Notes under the pieces: model-generated
Told to the model about the DNA's origin: nothing
Database searches by the model: none
Seen by the model: only the letters and a program-made list of their open reading frames with translations
Program-made: the position numbers and the translations under genes
Origin: Halorubrum sodomense
GTDB taxonomy: Archaea; Halobacteriota; Halobacteria; Halobacteriales; Haloferacaceae
DNA: 64,000 bases
Direction: 5' to 3'
Assembly: GCF_900111935.1 (NCBI RefSeq)
Contig: NZ_FOYN01000001.1
Coordinates: forward strand, 478,059-542,058
Part shown: in pieces, positions 52,063 through 59,897 of the stretch
Layout: each line of letters opens with the position of its first letter
Position numbering within the stretch: the stretch's first letter is position 1

Positions 52063-52650
52063 TCACTCCTCGGAGCGCAGCGTCTCGCCCGGCGAGCCGA
52101 ACGCCCGCGGCGTCGACGCGGCCGCCCGCTCCGCGCCCTTCCCGCGCTCCCGGCCCTCGTCGACGAGCGCGCGGATCCGATTTAGGATCGCGTCGAACCG
52201 GCCGCGGTCGGCCCCCTTCTCGAAGTAGGCGTCCGCGCCGGCGCCGAACGCCGCCGCCTCGCGCTCCTCTCTCGGACACGTGGTGTGGAAGACGACCGGG
52301 AGCCCGCGGTCCGCCCCGCGGAGCCGCTCCGCGAGGTCGACGCCGCCGCCGTCGGGGAGGCGCTGTTCGGTCACGACGCGGTCGACCCCGACCCGTTCGC
52401 CGTCGACCTCGACGCCCCCCTCGACCGCGTCGACCGCCTCGGCGACGCGCCCCACGGAGCGGACCCGGATCCGATCGGTGAGCCGCGCCGCGAACGCCTC
52501 CAGCAGCTCGGCGGAGCGCGCGTCGGGCTCCACCTGAAGGACGGTGATCGGCCCGTCGGCTCCCGCCGCGGACTCGTTCGCTGTCGGTTCCGCTCGATCG
52601 GCGTCCGCGTCCGCGGACGCGTCGGAGGGCGAAGACGTGTGGTCGGTCAT
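52063..52650 (-). CDS. Receiver-like domain protein with altered phosphoacceptor site
   Basis: A 195-aa protein. After a disordered acidic N-terminus (~35 residues), PITVLQVEPDARSAELLEAFAARL resembles the first strand and acidic pocket of a response regulator receiver domain; the expected phosphorylated Asp appears as Glu in VVTEQRLPDGGGVDLAERL, and the conserved Lys is in DAYFEKGADRG. A Thr-like position is VVFHTTC. Asp-to-Glu could mimic constant phosphorylation. No output domain; the C-terminal ~40 residues are charged. It is a degenerate receiver by sequence; partners are unknown. Confidence 0.72.
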   Translation of the reverse strand: MTDHTSSPSDASADADADRAEPTANESAAGADGPITVLQVEPDARSAELLEAFAARLTDRIRVRSVGRVAEAVDAVEGGVEVDGERVGVDRVVTEQRLPDGGGVDLAERLRGADRGLPVVFHTTCPREEREAAAFGAGADAYFEKGADRGRFDAILNRIRALVDEGRERGKGAERAAASTPRAFGSPGETLRSEE

Positions 52651-52909
52651 GTGGTGTGTGGCGGGCGACGACTCGGCGAAGAGCGACTTACTACGCGAGT
52701 TGTGATCTTTCTTCAGTCAACAGTTGCCGAGGGGACGTGATAATAATTGCGGGATCGTCGCTTTCACGGCTTCAAAAGCCATTATTCAGTAGTATTAGGG
52801 GAGAATGGCTCGACGTGCGCGTGGTCGCCTCGAACCGACGGCGGTAGCCGACGAGCCGACCGCGAGGCGGGGTCGGCCCGCGACCCGGATCGAACGCGCC
52901 GAACGGATC

Positions 52910-54187
52910 TCAGGCGAACAGGTCGCGCGCCTCGCGGACGGCGTCGACCAGGGCGTCGACCTCCTCGACGGTGTTGTAGAAGTAGAAGGAGGCTCGCGCG
53001 GAGGCGGCGACGCCCATCTCGTCGTGGAGCGGCTGGGTGCAGTGGTCGCCGGCGCGGATCGCGACGCCGTAGTCGTTGAGGATGCTGGAGAGGTCGTGGG
53101 CGTGGACGCCCTCGACGTTGAACGCGACGAGCCCACCGCGGTCGTCGCCGGGCGGGCCGTAGATCTCGACGCCGCCGAGCGCCTCGAGTTCGTCGTAGGC
53201 GTACTCGGCCAGCAGGTCCTCGTGGGCCTCGACCCGGTCCATCCCGACCTCTTCGAGGTACTCGATCGCGGCCGCGAGGCCGACCCCCTGCGCGATGGAG
53301 GGCGTGCCGGCCTCGAACTTCCACGGGAGGTCCTCCCAGGTGGAGTCCTCGAAGGAGACGCGGCGGATCATGTCGCCGCCGTAGAGGTACGGCTGCATCC
53401 CGGCTAAGATCTCCTCGCGGCCGTAGAGGACGCCGATCCCGGTCGGCCCGCACATCTTGTGGCCGGAGAAGGCGAGGAAGTCGACGTCCAGCTCTGCGAC
53501 GTCGACGGGGCGCGTCGGCACCGACTGCGCGGCGTCGGCGAAGATGAAGGCGTCGTGATCGTGCGCCATGTCCGCCAGCTCGCGGATCGGGTTTATCGTC
53601 CCGAGCGTGTTCGAGACGTGGACGACGGAGACCATCTCGGTGTCGTCGTCGATCAGCTCGGCGGCGTGGTTCATATCGAGCCGCCCCTCGTCGGTGATGT
53701 CGACGAAGCGCACGTCGGCGCCCGTCCGCCTGCCGATCTGCTGCCAGGTGACGAGCGAGGCGTGGTGCTCCATCTCCGAGAGGACGACGTTGTCGCCCGG
53801 ACCGAGCTCCTCGAGCCCCCACGCGTACGCGACGAGGTTCATCGCCTCGGTCGTGTTCTTGGTGAAGACGATCTCCTCGCGGCCCGCGGCGCCGACGAAC
53901 TCCGCGACCGCGTCGTGGGCCTCCTCGTAGGCGACGGAGGCCTCCTGGCTCAGCTGGTGGATCCCGCGGTGGACGTTCGCGTTGTAGCTCCGGTAGTAGT
54001 CGGAGATGGCGTCGACGACCGGGTCGGGCGTGTGCGAGGTCGCCGCGTTGTCGAGGTAGACGAGGGGGGTGTCGCCGCCCTCACCCTCGCCCGCTGTCTC
54101 CGGATCTCCGCCGACCTTCCGATCGAGGATCGGGAAGTCGGCGCGGAGCGCCTCCACGTCGAACGGGTACTGTTCCTGAACTCCCAT
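52910..54187 (-). CDS. sufS: Cysteine desulfurase SufS
   Basis: A 425-aa PLP enzyme from ATG at 54187. It has the SufS start YPFDVEALRADFPILDRKV, VYLDNAATSHTP, EHHASLVTWQ, PLP-binding lysine in AFSGHKMCGPTG, the RAGDHCTQPLHD loop with the catalytic Cys, and RASFYFYNTVEEVDALV. It delivers sulfur from cysteine for Fe-S assembly. There is a ~15-residue acidic insert after residue 30 (GGDPETAGEGEGGD). It is not in an operon with SufU (15937) or SufBCD here. Confidence 0.94.
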   Translation of the reverse strand: MGVQEQYPFDVEALRADFPILDRKVGGDPETAGEGEGGDTPLVYLDNAATSHTPDPVVDAISDYYRSYNANVHRGIHQLSQEASVAYEEAHDAVAEFVGAAGREEIVFTKNTTEAMNLVAYAWGLEELGPGDNVVLSEMEHHASLVTWQQIGRRTGADVRFVDITDEGRLDMNHAAELIDDDTEMVSVVHVSNTLGTINPIRELADMAHDHDAFIFADAAQSVPTRPVDVAELDVDFLAFSGHKMCGPTGIGVLYGREEILAGMQPYLYGGDMIRRVSFEDSTWEDLPWKFEAGTPSIAQGVGLAAAIEYLEEVGMDRVEAHEDLLAEYAYDELEALGGVEIYGPPGDDRGGLVAFNVEGVHAHDLSSILNDYGVAIRAGDHCTQPLHDEMGVAASARASFYFYNTVEEVDALVDAVREARDLFA

Positions 54188-54320
54188 TACCCCCAATCGG
54201 GGCCCGAGGGCTAACACACCTTCGGTCCGGTACGTCTTGCCCGTATCGCTGACGCGCGGGATCGCGCGATCCGCGGCGGTTCGCCGCCGAAATCCGACCG
54301 CCCGGTCGGCGACCTTCGGT

Positions 54321-54659
54321 CTACTCCCCCCAGTCCGGGTTCGCCCGCGGCGGCGAGAAGATGTCGTAGCCGACGGCCGGTTCGTCGGTCCGGTTCTCGG
54401 CGGCGTGCGGCTCGCCGCCGGGGATCGCGTAGGTGTCGTCCGGGCCGACCACGCGCTCCTCGCCGTCGACGAGGAAGGTGAGCCGCCCGGCCGTGATCAC
54501 GCCGATCTGTTCGTGCGGGTGGTCGTGTTCGGGCACCGTCTCGCCCGGCTCGATCTCGAACCGCTGGATGCTCATCCCCTCGCCGACGGCGCCTTGAGTG
54601 AGGAACACGCCGTCGACCGCCTCGACCGCCTCCACGTCCGCGTCTGGTACGACCTCCAT
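54321..54659 (-). CDS. Single-domain cupin
   Basis: A 112-aa small cupin with IEPGETVPEHDHPHEQIGVITAGRLTFLVDGEE (cupin motif 1: H-x-H...E...G) and the second motif in YAIPGGEPHAAEN. Three His and one Glu can bind a metal. Small cupins act as dioxygenases, isomerases or ligand sensors; this one has no output domain or operon partner. It lies between sufS and the YcaO gene on the same strand. Confidence 0.85.
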   Translation of the reverse strand: MEVVPDADVEAVEAVDGVFLTQGAVGEGMSIQRFEIEPGETVPEHDHPHEQIGVITAGRLTFLVDGEERVVGPDDTYAIPGGEPHAAENRTDEPAVGYDIFSPPRANPDWGE

Positions 54660-54759
54660 ACGGCCTCCCGCGACCCGGAGGCACCTAAATCCGCGGGCGC
54701 GGGCAGTCGGCGCCGGAGGCGTCGGGCCCGACCGGCGCGGCGCGTCCCGAACCGCGCCC

Positions 54760-56451
54760 TCACGGGAACGGGTGGTACGGGCGGTCGAGCGCGGGCTCGA
54801 ACCCCATCGACCGCGGCACGTCGCGGGCGCGGTCTCCGAAGAACGGCTCGCCGGTGAACAGGGGTTGCGCGCCGGGGACGAGCACCCGGACGGCCTCGAA
54901 GCCCAGGGTCGCGAGGTCGCGCGTCGTCACGCGCGCGACGCACGGGTCGAGCCCGACGCTCTCGACGCGCTCGACGACGGCCGACAGCTCCTCACTCCCC
55001 GACAGTTCCGGCTCCCCCACGCCGTCGGCCGAGACGGTCGCGTCCGGGTCGAAGAACGCGGCCGTCTCCGCGGGCAGGTCGGCGTGGTGGCCGATCGCGG
55101 CGCCCTGCTCGTCGGCCGCCTCCCGGCCCATCGAGCGCAGTTCGGTCCAGTTCTGTAGCGCCTCGGCCAGCGCGCTCCGGGCTGCGGCCGCCGGGTCGAG
55201 GTCGGCGCCCGATCCCGCGGCGAACCGCGGCCAGTCGCCCTCGCGGCTGACCCCGACCGCGACGACGGGCACGTCCACGTCGGTCGTGACGAGGAGGGGC
55301 GTCACCGACAGCGACTCCGCGCGGGCCCGCTTCTCCAACCCGGCGAACCCGGCGTCGTCGAGGTCGAGGCCGAGCGGCTCCGTCGCGGAGTACCAGCTGG
55401 TCATCGTCGCGTCGCGCTCGACCGTCTCGTACAGCCCGGAGAGCGCGGCGTCCGGCCCGGAGCTGCCCAGTCCCAGCCCGGTCGTGATCGGCGGTCGGTA
55501 CCGGCGCTCCGGCGGCGGAAAGCCGACGAACTCCGCGGGGAGGCTCGCCGTCTCGCCCGTCCCGAGGCGCTCGCCGCGCACCCACGGGAGCCGGTCGTCG
55601 CGGTCGTACGGCTCGGCGCCGTCGGGGCGGACGAACGCGTCGGGGGTGACGGGGTTCGGGACGTTCGCGGCCGGCGCGCGCGTGAACTCGGCCTCGCGGT
55701 AGACGCCGGCCGCGTACCGCTCTAACCCCTCGCCGAGCGCCTTCATGAACGCGGCGTCCCAGTCGGCCGCCGCGCCGCCGCCGAAGTCGGCCGCGTCGGC
55801 GTCGGAGAAGGGCGTCGTGTCCGCGATCCGCGCGACGTAGTACGGGACCGGGAACGACTCCTGCTCGCCAACCTCCCCGAGCGCGCCGATCCGGGGGTCG
55901 ACGGCCCGCTCCGCGCGGTCGATCGCGTCGTCGAGGCCGCGCTCGACGCCCTCGCGCGGGAGCGCGTCGCCGGGGTCCGTTCCGCAGTCGCATCCGGGCA
56001 CGGGCAACAGCGTCCGCTCGCCGCCGGGGACCTCGACGACGGTGTCCGGCACCGGCTCGCCGGCGAGGAGGCGGATCATCCGCCGTCCGGCAAGCGCGCC
56101 GGCGTAGCGCACCGCGGACCGGCGACCCGACGGTGCGTCGCCCCGGTCGGGGCCGCCGCTCTCGACGCGGGCGCGCAGGCAGTCGTAGCAGGCGTCGTCG
56201 AAGACGGTCACCGCGGCGTCGAGGTCTCCGAGGGGGACGCCGCCGAGCCCGCCGACCTCGACCGCGATCCACCGGTCGAGCAGCTCGTTCGCGGCCGCGA
56301 ACGCGGCCGATCCGGCGGTGTCGACGACGACCGCGGCGTCGAACCCGTCGAGCAACTCCGCCTCGACGGGCATCGCGTTCACGTCGACGTCGCCGAGCGC
56401 GGCCGCTGCGGCCTCGACCGCGGGGCCGTCACCGACAAGTCCGATATCCAT
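54760..56451 (-). CDS. YcaO-family cyclodehydratase-like protein with E1-like N-terminal region
   Basis: A 563-aa protein. Residues 1-190 look like the E1-like partner domain of TOMM cyclodehydratases (VVVDTAGSAAFAAANELLDRWIAVEVGG) with a likely zinc site, C88-x2-C91 and C154-x-C156. Residues ~200-563 are a YcaO domain: AFMKALGEGLERYAAGVYREAEF (ATP/Mg helix), LYETVERDATMTSWY, and ARSALAEALQNWTELRSM. The C-terminus ends in PYHPFP, close to the Pro-rich ends needed by YcaO cyclodehydratases. Such enzymes use ATP to make azolines, thioamides or amidines in peptides. No precursor peptide gene is evident nearby. Confidence 0.85.
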   Translation of the reverse strand: MDIGLVGDGPAVEAAAAALGDVDVNAMPVEAELLDGFDAAVVVDTAGSAAFAAANELLDRWIAVEVGGLGGVPLGDLDAAVTVFDDACYDCLRARVESGGPDRGDAPSGRRSAVRYAGALAGRRMIRLLAGEPVPDTVVEVPGGERTLLPVPGCDCGTDPGDALPREGVERGLDDAIDRAERAVDPRIGALGEVGEQESFPVPYYVARIADTTPFSDADAADFGGGAAADWDAAFMKALGEGLERYAAGVYREAEFTRAPAANVPNPVTPDAFVRPDGAEPYDRDDRLPWVRGERLGTGETASLPAEFVGFPPPERRYRPPITTGLGLGSSGPDAALSGLYETVERDATMTSWYSATEPLGLDLDDAGFAGLEKRARAESLSVTPLLVTTDVDVPVVAVGVSREGDWPRFAAGSGADLDPAAAARSALAEALQNWTELRSMGREAADEQGAAIGHHADLPAETAAFFDPDATVSADGVGEPELSGSEELSAVVERVESVGLDPCVARVTTRDLATLGFEAVRVLVPGAQPLFTGEPFFGDRARDVPRSMGFEPALDRPYHPFP

Positions 56452-56550
56452 ATCCGGTCGACGCGAGGCGGCGAAAAAAAGCCGCGGGTCCGCGGCGGCG
56501 CACCCGGCCGGCCGGCGGCGAGCGAGTCGAGGGGGAGTTCGCGGGCGCGG

Positions 56551-57378
56551 TCAGGCGGGCGTCGCGGCCATCATCTCGGCGGCCTCGGCGGCCAGCTCCG
56601 CGGCGTCGATGTCTCGGAGTCGGTCGTCGCCGAGCTTCAGGCGGAGCCGCGGTCGACCGACGTCGATCGGGACCTTCTCGGTGTCGATGATGCCCAGGTC
56701 TTCGAGGCGCGTCTTCGTCCGGGAGAACGTCGCCTTCGAGGCGATGCCGACGTCTTCGCCCCACTTCGAGATGTCGTAGAGGAGGACGTCGTTCTTCGCC
56801 GCGACGAGCAGCGAGGCGGTCACCTCGTCGATGTCGACCCCGCGTTCGCGGTCCGCTTCGACCGCGTCGAGGACGGCGTCGAAGTCGGCGCGGGCCTCCT
56901 CGCCGATCTCCGCCTCCATCGTCTCGCGGACCCGGCTGATCGCCGGCGTGCGGAGCGCGTACGGCTCCGCCTCGTCGAACGCGCCGCGGTGGGTCTCGTA
57001 CACCTCCCCGACGAACTCGGGGTCGTCGGTCGACAGCGCCGCGACGCCCGCTCCGGCGGTGACCAAGGCGACGACCCGGGACGGGGAGACGAACAGCGCG
57101 TTGTCGACCTCGCCGTCCAGTACCCGGAGGTCCAAGGCGCCGTCGGCGACGAGGTCGGCGGTCCGGGACGCGACGACGAAGTCGTCCAGCACGTCCTTGA
57201 GGGTGCGCTCGTCGGCGAGCATCGATAGTTCCGGCAGGTCGTCCCGCCCCACGGCGGTCTCGACCAGCGATACGATCGTCTCCGCGGAGGGATCGACGAC
57301 GAGCAGTTCGTCGTCGCCCCCGGCGAAGGCCGCTTCGAGCGCCGCCTCGACGTCGGCCGCCAGTAAATTCGAGACCAT
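56551..57378 (-). CDS. tbsP: TbsP-like haloarchaeal transcriptional regulator
   Basis: A 275-aa protein: LLVVDPSAETIVSLVETAV near the start, a middle domain with LFVSPSRVVALVTAGAGVAAL, and a C-terminal winged helix (DEVTASLLVAAKNDVLLYDISKWGEDVGIASKATFSRTKTRLEDLGIIDTEKVPIDVGRPRLRL). The layout and C-terminal sequence match TbsP (formerly DUF5821), a haloarchaeal DNA-binding regulator that works with TrmB on gluconeogenesis genes in Haloferax. I assign it by memory of the family, not by alignment. A palindromic AT-rich element sits in its promoter. Confidence 0.68.
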   Translation of the reverse strand: MVSNLLAADVEAALEAAFAGGDDELLVVDPSAETIVSLVETAVGRDDLPELSMLADERTLKDVLDDFVVASRTADLVADGALDLRVLDGEVDNALFVSPSRVVALVTAGAGVAALSTDDPEFVGEVYETHRGAFDEAEPYALRTPAISRVRETMEAEIGEEARADFDAVLDAVEADRERGVDIDEVTASLLVAAKNDVLLYDISKWGEDVGIASKATFSRTKTRLEDLGIIDTEKVPIDVGRPRLRLKLGDDRLRDIDAAELAAEAAEMMAATPA

Positions 57379-57409
57379 TTATCTCTCCGTATGAAAGCCG
57401 GTTGCGTAT

Positions 57410-57419
57410 TTAATATTAA
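57410..57419 (-). promoter_or_regulatory. Palindromic AT element upstream of the tbsP-like gene
   Basis: TTAATATTAA is an exact 10-bp palindrome 32-41 nt upstream of the ATG at 57378, a position that fits a TATA box or an adjoining operator. The 57379-57661 gap also contains a short hairpin (57555-57568) and a 22-bp repeat (57573-57626). Confidence 0.45.
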
Positions 57420-57572
57420 CGGGATTTGCGGATCGAACAACTCCGGTAGAGGGTCTCAAAATAGCGAAAACGGCCGATTCGTCCGATCGGATATCGGGTC
57501 GGTCGATCGAGCCCGACCCTTCGAGGCGGCGGGCGCAGGACCGCGTCTTTCGGTGAGACGAGCGTCTCGCCC

Positions 57573-57626
57573 GCCCGCGACGGGGCTACTCCTCGCCCGC
57601 GACGAGGCTACTCCTCGCCCGCGACA
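57573..57626. repeat. 22-bp tandem repeat upstream of glyA
   Basis: Units at 57573-57594 and 57595-57616 differ at one base; a partial third unit runs to 57626, 36 nt before the glyA start. On the minus strand each unit carries a TAG after GTCGCGGGCGAGGAG, similar in style to repeats at gene 3' ends elsewhere in the window, though no gene ends here. Confidence 0.88.
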
Positions 57627-57661
57627 GAAGGATTAATGCGCGGTCGCGCCCCCGTTCGCAC

Positions 57662-58909
57662 ATGGACCACGAGCACGTCCGGGACGTCGACCCGGCGGTC
57701 GCCGACGCGCTGGCCGGCGAGCGCGACAGACAGGAGCAGACGCTCGCGATGATCGCGAGCGAGAACCACGCGAGCGAGGCGGTCCTGGAGGCGCAGGGGA
57801 GCGTCCTCACCAACAAGTACGCCGAGGGCTACCCCGGCTCGCGCTACTACGCCGGCTGCGAGTACGCCGACGAGGTCGAGGAGCTGGCGATCGAGCGCGC
57901 GAAGGAGCTGTGGGGCGCTGACCACGTCAACGTCCAGCCACACTCCGGCACGCAGGCGAACCAGGCGGTGTACTACGCGGCCCTCGAACCGGGCGACAAG
58001 ATCCTCTCTCTGGACCTCAATCACGGCGGCCACCTCTCGCACGGCCACCCCGCGAACTTCACGGGGCAGCTGTACGACGTCGAGCAGTACGAGGTCGACC
58101 CGGAGACGGGGTACATCGACTACGAGGGGCTCCGCGCCGCCGCCGAGTCGTTCGAGCCGGACATCATCGTCTCGGGATACTCCGCGTACCCGCGCACCGT
58201 CGAGTGGGAGGAGATCCAGGCGGCCGCCGACGCGGTCGACGCCTACCACCTCGCGGACATCGCGCACATCACCGGGCTCGTCGCCGCCGGCGTCCACCCC
58301 TCGCCGGTCGGCGTCGCGGACTTCGTCACCGGCTCGACCCACAAGACGATCCGGGCCGGCCGCGGCGGGATCGTGATGTGCGACGCGGCGTTCGCTGACG
58401 ACATCGACAGCGCGGTGTTCCCCGGCGGGCAGGGCGGTCCGCTCATGCACAACGTCGCCGGCAAGGCGGTCGGCTTCAAGGAGGCCCTCCAGCCCGAGTT
58501 CGAGGAGTACGCCCGGAACGTGGTCGACAACGCCGAGGTGCTCGCGGAGACGCTTCAGGAGCACGGCCTCTCTCTGGTCTCCGGCGGGACCGACAACCAC
58601 CTCGTCCTGGCCGACCTGCGCGACTCGCACCCGGACCTCTCTGGCGGGGACGCCGAGGACGCGCTCGCGGCCGCGAACATCGTCCTCAACGGGAACACGG
58701 TCCCCGGCGAGACGCGCTCGCCGTTCGACCCCTCCGGGATCCGCGCGGGCACCGCCGGACTCACGACTCGCGGCTTCGACCAGGAGGCCGTCGAGGAGGT
58801 CGGGGACCTGATCTACCGCGTCGTCGACGGCGTCGACAGCGACGACGTCATCTACGAGGTCGGCGAACGCGTCGTCGAGCTCTGCGAGGCGCACCCGCTG
58901 TACGAGTAG
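57662..58909 (+). CDS. glyA: Serine hydroxymethyltransferase
   Basis: A 415-aa PLP enzyme: LAMIASENHASEAVLEAQGSVLTNKYAEGYPGSRYYAGCEYADEVE, VNVQPHSGTQANQAVY, HGGHLSHGHPANFTG, and the PLP-lysine motif in VTGSTHKTIRAGRGG (the K of T-H-K-T). It interconverts serine and glycine and supplies one-carbon units. TATA-like GATTAATG (57630-57637) lies about 25-32 nt before the ATG. The length is standard for the archaeal form. Confidence 0.96.
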   Translation: MDHEHVRDVDPAVADALAGERDRQEQTLAMIASENHASEAVLEAQGSVLTNKYAEGYPGSRYYAGCEYADEVEELAIERAKELWGADHVNVQPHSGTQANQAVYYAALEPGDKILSLDLNHGGHLSHGHPANFTGQLYDVEQYEVDPETGYIDYEGLRAAAESFEPDIIVSGYSAYPRTVEWEEIQAAADAVDAYHLADIAHITGLVAAGVHPSPVGVADFVTGSTHKTIRAGRGGIVMCDAAFADDIDSAVFPGGQGGPLMHNVAGKAVGFKEALQPEFEEYARNVVDNAEVLAETLQEHGLSLVSGGTDNHLVLADLRDSHPDLSGGDAEDALAAANIVLNGNTVPGETRSPFDPSGIRAGTAGLTTRGFDQEAVEEVGDLIYRVVDGVDSDDVIYEVGERVVELCEAHPLYE

Positions 58910-58994
58910 CGACGCCCGCCCCCTCGGTCGGCGGAGGGACGGCCCGCGTCGACGAATCCGTGCGTAAAAGTGGGGGCGGCCCGCACGGGTCGGT

Positions 58995-59405
58995 ATGGAC
59001 GCTCCGTCGTTTCTCGCCGCCCGCCTCGACCGCGGCGCCGCCCCGCTCGCGGTCGGGGACGTGATCGCGCTGATCCTGCTCCTGACCGCCGGGACGCTCA
59101 ACCACCAATCGATCGAGTTCCTCACCGCCAACCCGCTCTACCTCCCCGGCGTCTACGCGCCCTTCCTGATCGGCTGGGCGGCGGTGGCGCCGCTCGTCGG
59201 CGCCTACTCCGCGGGCGCGGTCGAGACGGCGAAGTCGTCGGTGCCGCTCGTGATCCGGTCGTGGATCCCGGCCGCGGTCCTCGGGCTCGCGCTCCGCGCG
59301 TTCGTCTTCCGCGGCGGCGCCGAACTCACCTTCGCGGCCGTCATGCTCGTGACGGGATCGGTCGCGCTCGGCGGCTGGCGGGCCCTCTACTTCCGGCTGC
59401 GTTAA
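58995..59405 (+). CDS. DUF3054 membrane protein
   Basis: A 136-aa integral membrane protein with four predicted helices: VGDVIALILLLTAGTLNHQS, LPGVYAPFLIGWAAVAPLVGAYS, SWIPAAVLGLALRAFVF and LTFAAVMLVTGSVALGGWRALYF. GDVIALxLFxxxGxxxH and W-x-x-x-x-x-L-G-x-x-x-R are typical of DUF3054, found in actinobacteria and haloarchaea. Function is unknown. It stands alone with its own AT-poor promoter region. Confidence 0.82.
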   Translation: MDAPSFLAARLDRGAAPLAVGDVIALILLLTAGTLNHQSIEFLTANPLYLPGVYAPFLIGWAAVAPLVGAYSAGAVETAKSSVPLVIRSWIPAAVLGLALRAFVFRGGAELTFAAVMLVTGSVALGGWRALYFRLR

Positions 59406-59557
59406 CCCCGCGCGCTCCCGCCGATTACGGCGACCGGCCGCGATCGACTCTTTTCTCGCCGTCCGATCGCACGGATAAACGAGCTCTCCTGCGGGACTCA
59501 TAAGTTATGGATAACATTGGTGTGTTCATAAAAGAACCATTTCCGAACCGCGGGAAA

Positions 59558-59570
59558 AATTTAATACGGA
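59558..59570 (+). promoter_or_regulatory. TATA box deciding the start of the 80-aa membrane protein
   Basis: AAATTTAATACGG, in a local AT-rich segment, is centred about 32 nt before the ATG at 59597. It argues against the upstream ATG at 59507. Confidence 0.6.
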
Positions 59571-59596
59571 TTCTCGATATAGTATCCAACGACAGC

Positions 59597-59839
59597 ATGA
59601 CAGGATACTACGACTACGTCCTCGGGCTCATCCCGGCAGCGCTGATCGGTGTGACCGCCTTCCTCAACCTGGTCGGGCTGTCGTTGATGTCGGCGATGCC
59701 CGCGGGCGCGGTGGCCGCCGGCGGCGTGATGGCCCACGCGATGTTCGTCAGGGCTCCGGTCACCGACGGCGACGCGTCCGCCGACGCGTCGCGTCCCGGT
59801 CGGGGCGGGGCCGGACCGGGCGGCCGGTCGTCCGCGTGA
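59597..59839 (+). CDS. Small two-helix membrane protein
   Basis: An 80-aa protein beginning MTGYYDYVLGLIPAALIGVTAFLNLVGLSLMSAMPAGAVAAGGVMAHAMFVRAPV, with two helices and an acidic/low-complexity tail. This start is preferred to the in-frame ATG at 59507 because a strong TATA sequence (AAATTTAATACGG, 59558-59570) lies about 30 nt upstream of 59597; the longer start would place the TATA inside the gene. Similar YYDYVLGLIP-type small proteins are common in haloarchaea; role unknown. Confidence 0.7.
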   Translation: MTGYYDYVLGLIPAALIGVTAFLNLVGLSLMSAMPAGAVAAGGVMAHAMFVRAPVTDGDASADASRPGRGGAGPGGRSSA

Positions 59840-59897
59840 CGCTCGACCGATCGCCGCGGCCTGTACCGTTTAGTCCCCCCGCCGCGAGTGAGCGGGT

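Noticed and set aside
52805..53407. Plus-strand open frame at the end of the sufS gene
   Set aside because: It is antisense to SufS and has no recognisable domain.
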